Shown here piece after piece: positions 19,837 to 27,169 of a DNA stretch of 64,000 nt (position 1 is its first letter; the number at the start of each line of letters is the position of its first letter). The translations under genes and the position numbers were made by a program. The notes under the pieces were generated by a model. That model ran no database searches and was not told the DNA's origin. It saw only the letters and a list, made by a program, of their open reading frames with translations. The stretch comes from Mesorhizobium sp. (GTDB taxonomy: Bacteria > Pseudomonadota > Alphaproteobacteria > Rhizobiales > Rhizobiaceae). Location: the NCBI GenBank assembly GCA_004020315.1, contig SAQG01000014.1, positions 1-64,000 on the forward strand, written 5' to 3'.

Positions 19837-20601
19837 TCAGCGCGAAACCGCTTCGTGGGCGTAGCGTTCCCAGCCTTTCGGGCCGAGATGCTCCTGCGGC
19901 ATGAAGCGCATCTTATAGTTCATCTTGCGCGAGCCGTTGACCCAGTAGCCGAGATAGACATGGGGCAGGCCCATCGCCCTGGCGCGGGCGATGTGGTCGA
20001 GGATCATGAAGGTGCCGAGCGAGCGGTCCTCGAAGTCCGGATTGAAGTAGGAATAGACCATCGACAGGCCGTCGGCCATCTTGTCGGTGAGGGCGACTGC
20101 GATCAACTCGCCCTGGCCCTTGCCGGTGATGAAGCTGTCGGGGCCGCGGCGCCGGTATTCGATGACCTTGGTGTCGACATGAGTGTCCTCGACCATCATG
20201 GCGTAGTCGAGCACCGTCATGTCGGACATGCCGCCGCGGCGATGGCGGGCATCGAGATAGCTGCGGAACAGCGAATACTGCTCGGTGGATGGTTGCGCGT
20301 CGTGCATCGCGCCGATGAGGTCCGAATTGTGCTGTATCACCCGCTTCATATTGCGGCTGGCGGTGAATTCCTGGGCCAGGATGCGCACCGAAACGCAGGC
20401 GCGGCAGGTCTCGCAGGCCGGCCGGTAGGCGATATTCTGCGATCGCCGGAAGCCGCCTTGCGTCAACAGGTCGTTCATCTCCGATGCCTTGTCGCCGACC
20501 AGATGCGTGAACACCTTGCGCTCGAACTGCCCCTCAAGATACGGGCACGGCGACGGCGCGGTCAGGAAGAACTGCGGCGACTGGGTTGGATGCTGCGTCA
20601 T
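19837..20601 (-). CDS. bpt: aspartate/glutamate leucyltransferase (Bpt)
   Basis: A 254-residue N-end-rule transferase of the bacterial ATE/Bpt family, which adds Leu from Leu-tRNA to N-terminal Asp or Glu and so marks proteins for ClpS/ClpAP. The N-terminal Cys motif [15 protein letters not shown] and the GNAT-like C-terminal region ([36 protein letters not shown]) are diagnostic. Length is normal. The ATG at 20601 begins [14 protein letters not shown] as in rhizobial homologues. Confidence 0.93.
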   Translation of the reverse strand: MTQHPTQSPQFFLTAPSPCPYLEGQFERKVFTHLVGDKASEMNDLLTQGGFRRSQNIAYRPACETCRACVSVRILAQEFTASRNMKRVIQHNSDLIGAMHDAQPSTEQYSLFRSYLDARHRRGGMSDMTVLDYAMMVEDTHVDTKVIEYRRRGPDSFITGKGQGELIAVALTDKMADGLSMVYSYFNPDFEDRSLGTFMILDHIARARAMGLPHVYLGYWVNGSRKMNYKMRFMPQEHLGPKGWERYAHEAVSR

Positions 20602-20739
20602 CGAACCTTGGAAACACTCCTGCGAATCATCATACCTTTGGCGCGCACGGCGAAAAATTCAACAGGATTGTGAAAGCGCGGGCGATCGGACGCCCTCACT
20701 TTGCACATAAAAGCTCGCGGAGGTTGGTGAAAGGCTGTC

Positions 20740-21210
20740 TCAGCGGTCACTGCGGCTGACCACCGTGCCCAGCAGCAGGTCGTGCAGCGTGCGCTTGCGG
20801 TCGGCAAACAGCGACACCAGAAGGACCAGCGGCGTCAGGATGACGTTGCCGGCCCAGAACAGCACCGAATGCACCACCGCCGTCAGTCCGTCGATGCGGG
20901 TGCCGTCCAGCCGGTCGAGCCGGATCCCCATCATCTTCATGCCTGTCGTGGCCTGATCGGCGCTGCCGAGCGTGTTCCAGATGTAGAGGATGGCGACGGC
21001 CGGCACGAGGACGGAAAACAGCATCCAGCCGAGGCCGAGCGTCAAAATCCCGAGGAAGAACACCAGGATCGCGAACGGAATGGTGAGCAGCGCGACGATG
21101 CAATAGTCGATGATGAAGGCGAGGACACGCCGCGTGCGCACGCCGTCATAAGCCCTGACATCATCGAGCCTAGTGGTGATGATTTCGCCGTCGAGAACGC
21201 GCGCGTTCAT
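20740..21210 (-). CDS. RDD-family membrane protein
   Basis: A 156-residue protein with three TM segments. The family hallmark residues are present: R (RVLAFIIDYCIVALL) with the D two helical turns into TM1, and KMMGIRLDRLDGT between TM2 and TM3. Function of RDD proteins is generally unknown; roles in osmotic or Na+ homeostasis have been proposed. A GAGGAA site fixes the start at 21210. It precedes bpt on the same strand with a 138-base gap. Confidence 0.85.
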   Translation of the reverse strand: MNARVLDGEIITTRLDDVRAYDGVRTRRVLAFIIDYCIVALLTIPFAILVFFLGILTLGLGWMLFSVLVPAVAILYIWNTLGSADQATTGMKMMGIRLDRLDGTRIDGLTAVVHSVLFWAGNVILTPLVLLVSLFADRKRTLHDLLLGTVVSRSDR

Positions 21211-21400
21211 GTCATTTCCTCGTAATCAGGCCCGGGATAGGGTGCGGGCCGCCTGATGTTGAAATGGTGAAGTCTTGCGGCGGAATCAAGATCGGGCCTT
21301 TCCACGGCATGCGGTGGGGAAGCAACGCCGGGCGTAACCTGGATCGGTTGAATTTGCAGCGCCGATGGCGTTAGTTTGCTGCAGCGCAACAAAGTGCGCC

Positions 21401-21504
21401 TAGAGCGCCGCGCGTCCTTTTGGACGCGCAAAGGACGCTCTAGCACTTAAATCGGCGCATGATCCCTTTCCAAAAACCGAAACCGGTTTTCGGGTTCATG
21501 CGCC
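21401..21504. repeat. RIME-like mosaic repeat, modules 2+1 (copy C, reversed)
   Basis: Module 2 (21401-21443) pairs tagagcgccgcgcgtcc with ggacgcgcaaaggacgctcta. Module 1 (about 21454-21504) has GCGCATGATCC and GGTTCATGCGCC ends around ccgaaaccggttttcgg. Order is opposite to copies B and E. It fills much of the 308-base gap before the flavoprotein gene and supplies the spurious ATG at 21459. Confidence 0.75.
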
Positions 21505-21518
21505 AGGGCGAGGACGAC

Positions 21519-22907
21519 ATGGACTACGACATGCTGATCATCGGCAGCGGACCTTCCGGGCGCCGTGCCGCGGTGCAGTCGGCCAAGCTCGGCAAATCCG
21601 TGCTGGTGGTCGACAGGGGCCGGCGCCTTGGCGGCGTGTCCGTGCATACCGGCACCATCCCGTCGAAGACGCTGCGGGAAACTGTGCTCAATCTCTCGGG
21701 CTGGCGCGAGCGCGGCTTCTACGGGCGCGGCTACCGGGTCAAGCAGGACATTTCGGTCGCCGATCTGATCGAGCGCCTGCACAAGACGCTCGATCACGAG
21801 GTCGAGGTGCTGCAGCACCAGTTCATGCGCAACATGGTCAAGAGCGCACGCGCCACGGTCAAGTTTCTCGGTCCCAACAGAGCCAGCCTGACGACGGACA
21901 CCGGCGATTACAGCGAAGTCGGCTTTGCGCATGCGCTGATCGCGGTCGGCACCCGCCCGCACCGGCCGCGCGACGTGCCCTTCGACAAGATCCGTATCTT
22001 CGACAGCGACGAGATGCTGGAGCTCGAGCGCCTGCCGCGGACACTGACGGTGATCGGCGCCGGGGTCATCGGCGTCGAATACGCGACGATCTTTTCGGCG
22101 CTCGACGTGCCGGTGACGCTGGTCGAGCCGCGCAACACGATCCTCGATTTCGTCGACCGCGAGATCGTCGACGATTTCATCCATCAGATGCGCGACCGCG
22201 GCATGACGATCCGGCTCGGCAGTGCGATCAAGGAGATCGCCTCGAAACCCGACTATGCCGAGGTGACGCTTGCCGACGGCCGCACCATACGCTCGGAGAT
22301 GGTGCTTTATGCCGCGGGGCGCACCGGCAATGTCGGCGCGCTCGGCCTGGACGTAGTCGGCATCGAGGCTGATTCCCGGGGCCGCATCAAGGTCGATCCG
22401 CAGACCTTCCGGACCAGCGCGCCGAACATCTATGCCGCCGGCGATGTCATCGGCTTTCCGAGCCTCGCCTCCACCTCGATGGAACAGGGCAGGGTGGCCG
22501 CCTGTCACGCCTTCGGCGTGCCATTGCCGCCACCGCCGGAGACGTTTCCCTACGGTATCTATGCCGTGCCGGAAATCTCGACCGTCGGCCAGTCCGAGGA
22601 GCAGGTGCGCGAGAGCGGCGGCGCCTATGAGGTCGGCGTGGCCCGCTTCCGCGAGACCTCGCGCGGTCATATCATGGGCGTCAACACCGGCTTCCTGAAG
22701 CTTCTGTTTTCGATCGAAACGCGCCGGCTGCTCGGCGCGCATATCGTCGGCGAGGGCGCGACCGAACTGATCCATATCGGCCAGGCGGTGATCAATCTCG
22801 GTGGCACCGTCGATTTCTTCGTCAACAACACCTTCAACTATCCGACGCTGGCCGAAGCCTACAAGATCGCCGGGTTAGATGCCTGGAACCGGATGGGGCG
22901 AGGGTAA
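21519..22907 (+). CDS. sthA: Si-specific NAD(P) transhydrogenase-like flavoprotein
   Basis: A 462-residue FAD protein of the disulphide-oxidoreductase fold: FAD GxGxxG at IIGSGPSGRRAA (residues 7-18), NAD(P) GxGxxG at VIGAGVIGVEYA, second FAD motif IYAAGDVIG, C-terminal dimer domain. The redox region reads GGVSVHTGTIPSK: both cysteines of lipoamide dehydrogenase are replaced (Ser41, Thr46), which fits soluble transhydrogenase SthA rather than a disulphide reductase. E. coli SthA keeps one Cys there. ATG 21519 has a GAGGA site; an upstream ATG lies in a repeat. Confidence 0.85.
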   Translation: MDYDMLIIGSGPSGRRAAVQSAKLGKSVLVVDRGRRLGGVSVHTGTIPSKTLRETVLNLSGWRERGFYGRGYRVKQDISVADLIERLHKTLDHEVEVLQHQFMRNMVKSARATVKFLGPNRASLTTDTGDYSEVGFAHALIAVGTRPHRPRDVPFDKIRIFDSDEMLELERLPRTLTVIGAGVIGVEYATIFSALDVPVTLVEPRNTILDFVDREIVDDFIHQMRDRGMTIRLGSAIKEIASKPDYAEVTLADGRTIRSEMVLYAAGRTGNVGALGLDVVGIEADSRGRIKVDPQTFRTSAPNIYAAGDVIGFPSLASTSMEQGRVAACHAFGVPLPPPPETFPYGIYAVPEISTVGQSEEQVRESGGAYEVGVARFRETSRGHIMGVNTGFLKLLFSIETRRLLGAHIVGEGATELIHIGQAVINLGGTVDFFVNNTFNYPTLAEAYKIAGLDAWNRMGRG

Positions 22908-22916
22908 GAGCTCGGC

Positions 22917-23591
22917 TCATCGATTTGCCTGCGCAATGACCGTTGCCGGGCCTGCCAGCCATTGCCTGACGATTTCAGCATCCCGATCGCCGATTTCATG
23001 GCCGGAGGCGATCGTGTGGGCCTCGACCTCGGGACCATGAGCTTCGAGCAATGCGACCAACCCCGGTGCGAAGGGCGCGTAGGTTAGATCGGCTGCTCCG
23101 GCGATGATCAGCACGCGCGCTTTGGACAGATCGGCGGGGGGCACGTCATCGAGCACCGGCATCGGGCGCAGCAACGCTGCCCGTTCGATGAGACCGGAAT
23201 GCAGCAGCATCACGCTCGACACCAGATTGGCGCCGTTCGAATAGCCGAGAAAAATCGTTCGGGAGAGATCGAGACCGTGGCGCTTCGCGGCCGCGGTGAT
23301 AAAGCGCGCGAAAGCGTCCGCCTCTGTACGGATGCTCTCCTGTTCGAATCGCGTCGGCGTGATCCGCGCGAACCAGCGGAAACCGTCCTCCTGGACGATG
23401 CGGCCACGCACCGCCACCAACACCGCATGCGGTGCGATTTGCCGCCCCTGCGCCACCAGCGTCGTCTCGTCGCCGCCGGATCCGTGCAGCAAAATAAGGC
23501 ATTCGCCGGTTGGTTCTGCTGGCCTGTAGAGGCGGTAGAAAAACGGCAGATCGCGCCGCAAAAAGCCGTCTTCCGAAGGTTTTTCGGCCAT
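22917..23591 (-). CDS. alpha/beta-hydrolase, phospholipase/carboxylesterase type
   Basis: A 224-residue cytosolic serine hydrolase. The oxyanion strand is LILLHGSGGDE, the nucleophile elbow is LGYSNGAN (Ser about residue 139), the acid is likely D in AGAADLTYAP, and the histidine is in ASGHEIG. It resembles YpfH/EstB-type carboxylesterases. The natural substrate is unknown. Converges on sthA with only nine bases between stops. Confidence 0.82.
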   Translation of the reverse strand: MAEKPSEDGFLRRDLPFFYRLYRPAEPTGECLILLHGSGGDETTLVAQGRQIAPHAVLVAVRGRIVQEDGFRWFARITPTRFEQESIRTEADAFARFITAAAKRHGLDLSRTIFLGYSNGANLVSSVMLLHSGLIERAALLRPMPVLDDVPPADLSKARVLIIAGAADLTYAPFAPGLVALLEAHGPEVEAHTIASGHEIGDRDAEIVRQWLAGPATVIAQANR

Positions 23592-23796
23592 AGTTTCATC
23601 CTTTTGATTTTGCGTCGTTTTTGTTCGTTTGCCGGCTTCAAAACGGAATATTTTCGGGCTACTTCAAAGTTGATTGAACCGGGCGCATTTCAGTCCGTTT
23701 GTTCGCCGATATGCTCCTGCGGGAGGAATCGAAGTGGTGCGCCGGGCGGTCGCATCGATCGCCGGCATGAACAACCAGCTTTGAGGCCTTTTATCG

Positions 23797-25038
23797 ATGA
23801 CCCTGCCAAATTCACCGGATCGCAATTTGCGTATCCCGGATCGCAATATGCGTATCGCGTTCCGCGGCACGCATGCCGCGGAACGCGATACGCGAATCGA
23901 TGTGTTCCGCGCTCTCGCTCTGCTGATCATATTTGTCGACCATGTGCCGGGCACGGTCTTCGAGACCCTGACCTACAAGAATTTTGGCTTTTCGGATGCC
24001 GCCGAGGCCTTCGTGCTGATCTCCGGCATGTCCGTCGCGCTCGCCTACGGCTCAAAATTCCAGTCCGGAAACCGGCTTATGGCGACACTGAAATTGTGGC
24101 GCCGCGCCGGTGTGCTCTATGTCGCCCACATAGTCACGACGATGGTGGTGGTTGCCATCTTCTGCGCGGCGGCGATGTTCGCGAAGCGGCCGGACATGCT
24201 GACGCTGATCAACATCGAGCCATTGATCAGGAACCCACAGCAAGCACTGATCGGCATCGTCACGCTTGGCCATCAGCTCGGCTACAACAACATCCTGCCG
24301 GTCTATGCGGTGCTGCTGCTGATGGCGCCAAACTTCCTGCTGTTCATCAGCTACAGGCCCCTGATGGCGCTCGCCCTATCCGGGGCTCTGTGGCTGGTTG
24401 CCGGAATCTACCAGATCGCCCCGCCGAATTATCCGGAGCCCGGTTTCTGGTTCCTCGATCCGCTGTCGTGGCAGTTCCTCTTCAACATCGGCCTGGCGGG
24501 CATGCTGCACATCAGGCGCGGCGGCACCATCCCGGTCAATCGCTGGCTGGTCGGCGCGGCGCTGGCCTATGTGGCTGGGGCGTTGGTCTGGGTGCACAGC
24601 CCTCTGTGGGGGCACTTGTCGTGGCTGAACCTGCCTGTGGTGCTGACCGGCTTCGACAAGACCTTCCTGTCGCTCCCGAGGCTGCTGCACATCCTGGCGG
24701 TGAGCTATCTGATCGTGGTGTTCCCTTCCGTCTCGAACCTGTTCCGCACCAGTCGCGATCATCCGCTCGCCATATTGGGCAAACGATCGCTGCCGGTTTT
24801 CATCGCCGGCACGGTGATCGCCATGACGGCGCAGGTGATGAAGCTGATCAACCCGGGCGGGCTTGCCTACGACAGTTTGCTGATCGCCGCCGGCATCGCC
24901 ATGCAGTTCGCGCTCGCCTATTATCTCGAATGGCTGTCGGGTATCGGACGGTCCAGCGAGAGCAAGCCGGTGCGCAGCGAGGCGCTGCCTGTCCATGCGT
25001 CCTTCGGTGTGGGCGGCATGGCGACTACCAACTCGTAG
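23797..25038 (+). CDS. opgC: OpgC-like membrane protein (glucan succinylation family)
   Basis: About 413 residues with ten TM segments. The core starts at RIDVFRALALLIIFVDHVPG, the conserved beginning of OpgC proteins, which transfer succinyl groups to osmoregulated periplasmic glucans (cyclic beta-glucans in rhizobia). The 34 residues ahead of it are unusual: a heptapeptide PDRNLRI/PDRNMRI in tandem and then a stretch encoded by a perfect 20-bp inverted repeat. ATG 23797 has only a weak ribosome-binding site, so initiation at Met18 or nearer the core is possible. Family call firm; acyl donor is inference. Confidence 0.82.
   Translation: MTLPNSPDRNLRIPDRNMRIAFRGTHAAERDTRIDVFRALALLIIFVDHVPGTVFETLTYKNFGFSDAAEAFVLISGMSVALAYGSKFQSGNRLMATLKLWRRAGVLYVAHIVTTMVVVAIFCAAAMFAKRPDMLTLINIEPLIRNPQQALIGIVTLGHQLGYNNILPVYAVLLLMAPNFLLFISYRPLMALALSGALWLVAGIYQIAPPNYPEPGFWFLDPLSWQFLFNIGLAGMLHIRRGGTIPVNRWLVGAALAYVAGALVWVHSPLWGHLSWLNLPVVLTGFDKTFLSLPRLLHILAVSYLIVVFPSVSNLFRTSRDHPLAILGKRSLPVFIAGTVIAMTAQVMKLINPGGLAYDSLLIAAGIAMQFALAYYLEWLSGIGRSSESKPVRSEALPVHASFGVGGMATTNS
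23815..23893. repeat. tandem 21-bp repeat plus perfect 20-bp inverted repeat inside opgC start
   Basis: 23815-23835 and 23836-23856 are tandem 21-base copies differing at one base. 23850-23869 and 23874-23893 are exact reverse complements (20 bp) around a CGCA loop. All lie in the first 33 codons of the annotated opgC frame and keep that frame (21 = 7 codons). Confidence 0.9.
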
Positions 25039-25045
25039 ACCGGGT

Positions 25046-26128
25046 TCAGACCGCTTTGGGCGGCGGTCCGGAAGATGCCCTGACGACAAGCTCGACGCCG
25101 AGCGTCTCGCGCCGCACCGTGCCGTCGAAATCGAGGATCGTTCGCGCCGCCCGGCGGCCGATCTCGGCGATCGGCTGGGCGACCGTGGTGAGCGGAGGAT
25201 CGCAAAGCGCTGCGTCAGGCACGCCGTCGAAGCCGACGATGGAGACGTCGCCGGGAACCGCGATACCACGCGCGGTCAACCATTCGATCGCGATCATGGC
25301 GATCCGGTCCGACATCGCCAGGATGGCTGTCGGCGGCTCCGCCGAGGCGAAGATCGTTTCGAGGCCGGCCCTTGTGCTGGCTTCGTCGTTTTCGGTCTCG
25401 TATACCGGAATCCCGGCGGTATCGACGCCGAACTGGGAAAGCGCCTCGAAATAGCCCACGAGGCGATCGCGCGTGCCGGTGTAGAGGGCCGTCCGGACCT
25501 GCTCGGGCGAGACAAGACCGGTGCTGCCGTCGGCGAAAGGCAGCGCTAGCACGGCGAAGCGCCGATGGCCGAGCTCGGCGAGATGGCGCGCCGCCAGGCG
25601 GGCGCCGGCGACATTGTCGACGCCGATTGCCGAAACAGTGTCGTCGTCGAAGCCGAGCTCAAGCGCGACAAAGGGGAGTTTGCGTTCGCGCGTCAGCTCG
25701 ACAAGCCGTGAGCCGCCCTCGATGCAGAACAGGATGAAACCGTCGACCAGCGCGCTCTGGATGTTCCAGGCAAGCTTCTCCTGGTTGCCGGCCGATACCA
25801 GCGCGATGCCGGCGCCGGTGGCGTCACATGCCTCGGAAATCCCGGCCATCATCGCGCGGGCAAACGGATCGTCGAAAAAATAGGACAGCGGCTCGGTTGT
25901 GGCGACGCCGATCGCGTTGACCTTGCCGGCGCGCAGCAGCCGGCCCTTCGGGTCGGGGCCCGCATAGCCCAGTGCCTCGGCCGCTGCCTTGACTCGTTCG
26001 CGGACTTCCTCGCGCACGATCTCGGGACGGCTGAACACGTTGGAGGCGGTGCCGTGCGAAACCCCGGCGGCCTTTGCGATGTCGGCCAGCCGGATGGGCC
26101 TTGTATTGCTTTCGGTGGATGATGCCAT
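25046..26128 (-). CDS. LacI-family transcriptional repressor
   Basis: A 360-residue regulator. The N-terminal HTH is IRLADIAKAAGVSHGTASNVFSR (residues 12-34), with the hinge at about 55-65. The periplasmic-binding-like effector domain carries IGVDNVAGARLAARHLAELGHRR and ILAMSDRIAMIAIEWL, typical of sugar-responsive LacI/GalR proteins. AGGAGG before ATG 26128 sets the start. The effector is unknown and no sugar transporter or catabolic gene is adjacent. Four copies of a palindromic TTGRATCGATYCAR-type operator lie in the divergent region and ahead of the two small ORFs, so these are its likely targets, with autoregulation. Confidence 0.92.
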   Translation of the reverse strand: MASSTESNTRPIRLADIAKAAGVSHGTASNVFSRPEIVREEVRERVKAAAEALGYAGPDPKGRLLRAGKVNAIGVATTEPLSYFFDDPFARAMMAGISEACDATGAGIALVSAGNQEKLAWNIQSALVDGFILFCIEGGSRLVELTRERKLPFVALELGFDDDTVSAIGVDNVAGARLAARHLAELGHRRFAVLALPFADGSTGLVSPEQVRTALYTGTRDRLVGYFEALSQFGVDTAGIPVYETENDEASTRAGLETIFASAEPPTAILAMSDRIAMIAIEWLTARGIAVPGDVSIVGFDGVPDAALCDPPLTTVAQPIAEIGRRAARTILDFDGTVRRETLGVELVVRASSGPPPKAV

Positions 26129-26162
26129 TTTTCTGCCTCCTGCTTTCTATCTAGCACCTTTG

Positions 26163-26225
26163 TTGGATCGATTCAAATTTTGCTTGACACCAGGGTGGTC
26201 TGGGCCTATGTTTGAATCGATCCAA
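26163..26225 (+). promoter_or_regulatory. promoter flanked by two LacI-type operators
   Basis: Operator 1 TTGGATCGATTCAA is at 26163-26176, and operator 2 TTGAATCGATCCAA at 26212-26225 is its exact reverse complement. Between them lie TTGACA (26184-26189) and, 17 bases on, TATGTT (26207-26212), a good sigma-70 promoter reading toward the small ORFs. Operator 2 overlaps the end of the -10 element and the expected start point. Operator centres are 49 bp apart, which would also allow looping. Confidence 0.8.
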
Positions 26226-26246
26226 GTGGAAGGTATTAGTCGTCGA

Positions 26247-26260
26247 TTGGATCGATTCAG
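26247..26260 (+). promoter_or_regulatory. third LacI-type operator
   Basis: TTGGATCGATTCAG, one mismatch from operator 1, directly ahead of the GGAAGGAG ribosome-binding site of the first small ORF. It shares a longer context (gtcgattggatcgattca) with operator 4. Confidence 0.75.
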
Positions 26261-26273
26261 GAAGGAGTGAGCC

Positions 26274-26417
26274 ATGCATCCCGTCAATTATCTATTTGAA
26301 GACATCTATCGCAACGACCGGAGCATAACCTCGAACGCGGTGACCCGGACACGTCGCGGCAGCGCCGGCCCGTGGATCCGCGATCTGCGTTTTTTTGTGG
26401 AGCGCAAGCGGAGCTGA
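26274..26417 (+). CDS. small ORF 1 of a LacI-controlled tandem pair (47 aa)
   Basis: A 47-residue peptide beginning MHPVNYLFEDIYRN and ending in a basic tail (FFVERKRS). It has no signal peptide or TM helix and I do not recognise it. GGAAGGAG lies about eight bases upstream. The first 14 codons match those of the ORF at 26480, with 12 identical residues. The five differing codons are three synonymous changes, Val/Ile and Tyr/His, a pattern expected of translated, selected sequence. After residue 14 the two diverge. Transcription from the operator-flanked promoter is inferred. It could alternatively be a leader peptide or relic. Confidence 0.6.
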   Translation: MHPVNYLFEDIYRNDRSITSNAVTRTRRGSAGPWIRDLRFFVERKRS

Positions 26418-26444
26418 TCGGCACGGCATTTTCGGGCCTGTCGA

Positions 26445-26458
26445 TTGGATCGATTCAA
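26445..26458 (+). promoter_or_regulatory. fourth LacI-type operator
   Basis: TTGGATCGATTCAA, identical to operator 1, lies 21 bases before the start codon of the second small ORF and 27 bases after the stop of the first. No obvious -35/-10 pair accompanies it, so it may act as a roadblock or as a relic of module duplication. Confidence 0.75.
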
Positions 26459-26479
26459 GTTTGAAAAAGGAGCCGAGCC

Positions 26480-26644
26480 ATGCATCCAATCAATCATCTG
26501 TTCGAAGACATCTATCGCAACTATTGGGGCATCTCGCCGGCCATCAAGAGGCCGGAGCGGCGCCGTCTGACCCAGCCGGCGGCACGCAATCGCGACCTGC
26601 CGGTCCGGCCAGAACGCCGGCAAGAGTGGCCATCGTCCGACTGA
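26480..26644 (+). CDS. small ORF 2 of a LacI-controlled tandem pair (54 aa)
   Basis: A 54-residue peptide beginning MHPINHLFEDIYRN, followed by an Arg/Pro-rich basic tail (RPERRRL, RPERRQEW). AAAAAGGAG provides a strong ribosome-binding site. The operator, spacer, ribosome-binding site and first 14 codons duplicate those of the ORF at 26274. No known family is recognised. It is probably cytosolic. An overlapping 101-codon frame at 26395 has neither a ribosome-binding site nor composition supporting it. A peptide regulator or small subunit is possible, but nothing in the sequence decides. Confidence 0.62.
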   Translation: MHPINHLFEDIYRNYWGISPAIKRPERRRLTQPAARNRDLPVRPERRQEWPSSD

Positions 26645-26753
26645 CCGTCTTTTGGCGGAAACGGCATTCGGCCGTTTGCCCGCAAGCGTTCGCACTTTGA
26701 GCTGGGGAGGGCTACCCAACCGAGTTCTGCCGCTTATGTGCGGGAATGCCGTC

Positions 26754-27128
26754 TCAGGAGCGCGGGCGCATCAGCGCCGAGGCTGCAACCGCCAGCCAGC
26801 CGGCGATGAGCAAGGTGCCGCCGAACGGCGCCGACATCGGGAAAAGCCGCGAGCCGAGGAAGTCACGGGCGAGGAGATCGCCGCAGAACAATACAAGTCC
26901 GACGAGAAGAATAAGGCTTGCGGTTCGCAGGATCCGGTTGGCGCCGACGAGGCCGACGGCAAGAAAGACCGGTGCATGCATGAGGAGGAACGACGCGACC
27001 GTGCCGACGAAAGCGCCGCCCAGATGTGCCGCCGCGGCGGAGAGTGCCACGCCGGCCGCGCCGCATAGGCCGCCGGCGAAAACGAGGATGCGGCCGTGGC
27101 CGCTTGCTGGGTGGTCGGCCGTGCTCAT
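26754..27128 (-). CDS. DUF423 (YgdD-like) small membrane protein
   Basis: A 124-residue protein with four TM helices and the family pattern of an early G-A-x-G-V-A-L-S-A-A-A-A-H-L (CGAAGVALSAAAAHLGG) plus a later FCGDLL and P-x-G-G-T-L-L-I-A-G-W (APFGGTLLIAGWLAVAASA). Function unknown in the family. The ATG at 27128 lies 42 bases after the MFS gene stop at 27170, so co-transcription with it is likely. Confidence 0.88.
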   Translation of the reverse strand: MSTADHPASGHGRILVFAGGLCGAAGVALSAAAAHLGGAFVGTVASFLLMHAPVFLAVGLVGANRILRTASLILLVGLVLFCGDLLARDFLGSRLFPMSAPFGGTLLIAGWLAVAASALMRPRS

Positions 27129-27169
27129 GTTTCTGGTCTCCGCAACGTAGTGATCGCCCGCAAACGGTG

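Noticed and set aside
21447..22775. 442-codon open frame antisense to sthA
   Set aside because: Shadow frame rich in Arg/His/Asp with no recognisable domain; the plus-strand flavoprotein has clear cofactor motifs.
26395..26700. 101-codon plus-strand ORF overlapping the second small ORF
   Set aside because: Would span the operator and read the second small ORF out of frame; no ribosome-binding site. The 54-codon frame has the duplicated start module.
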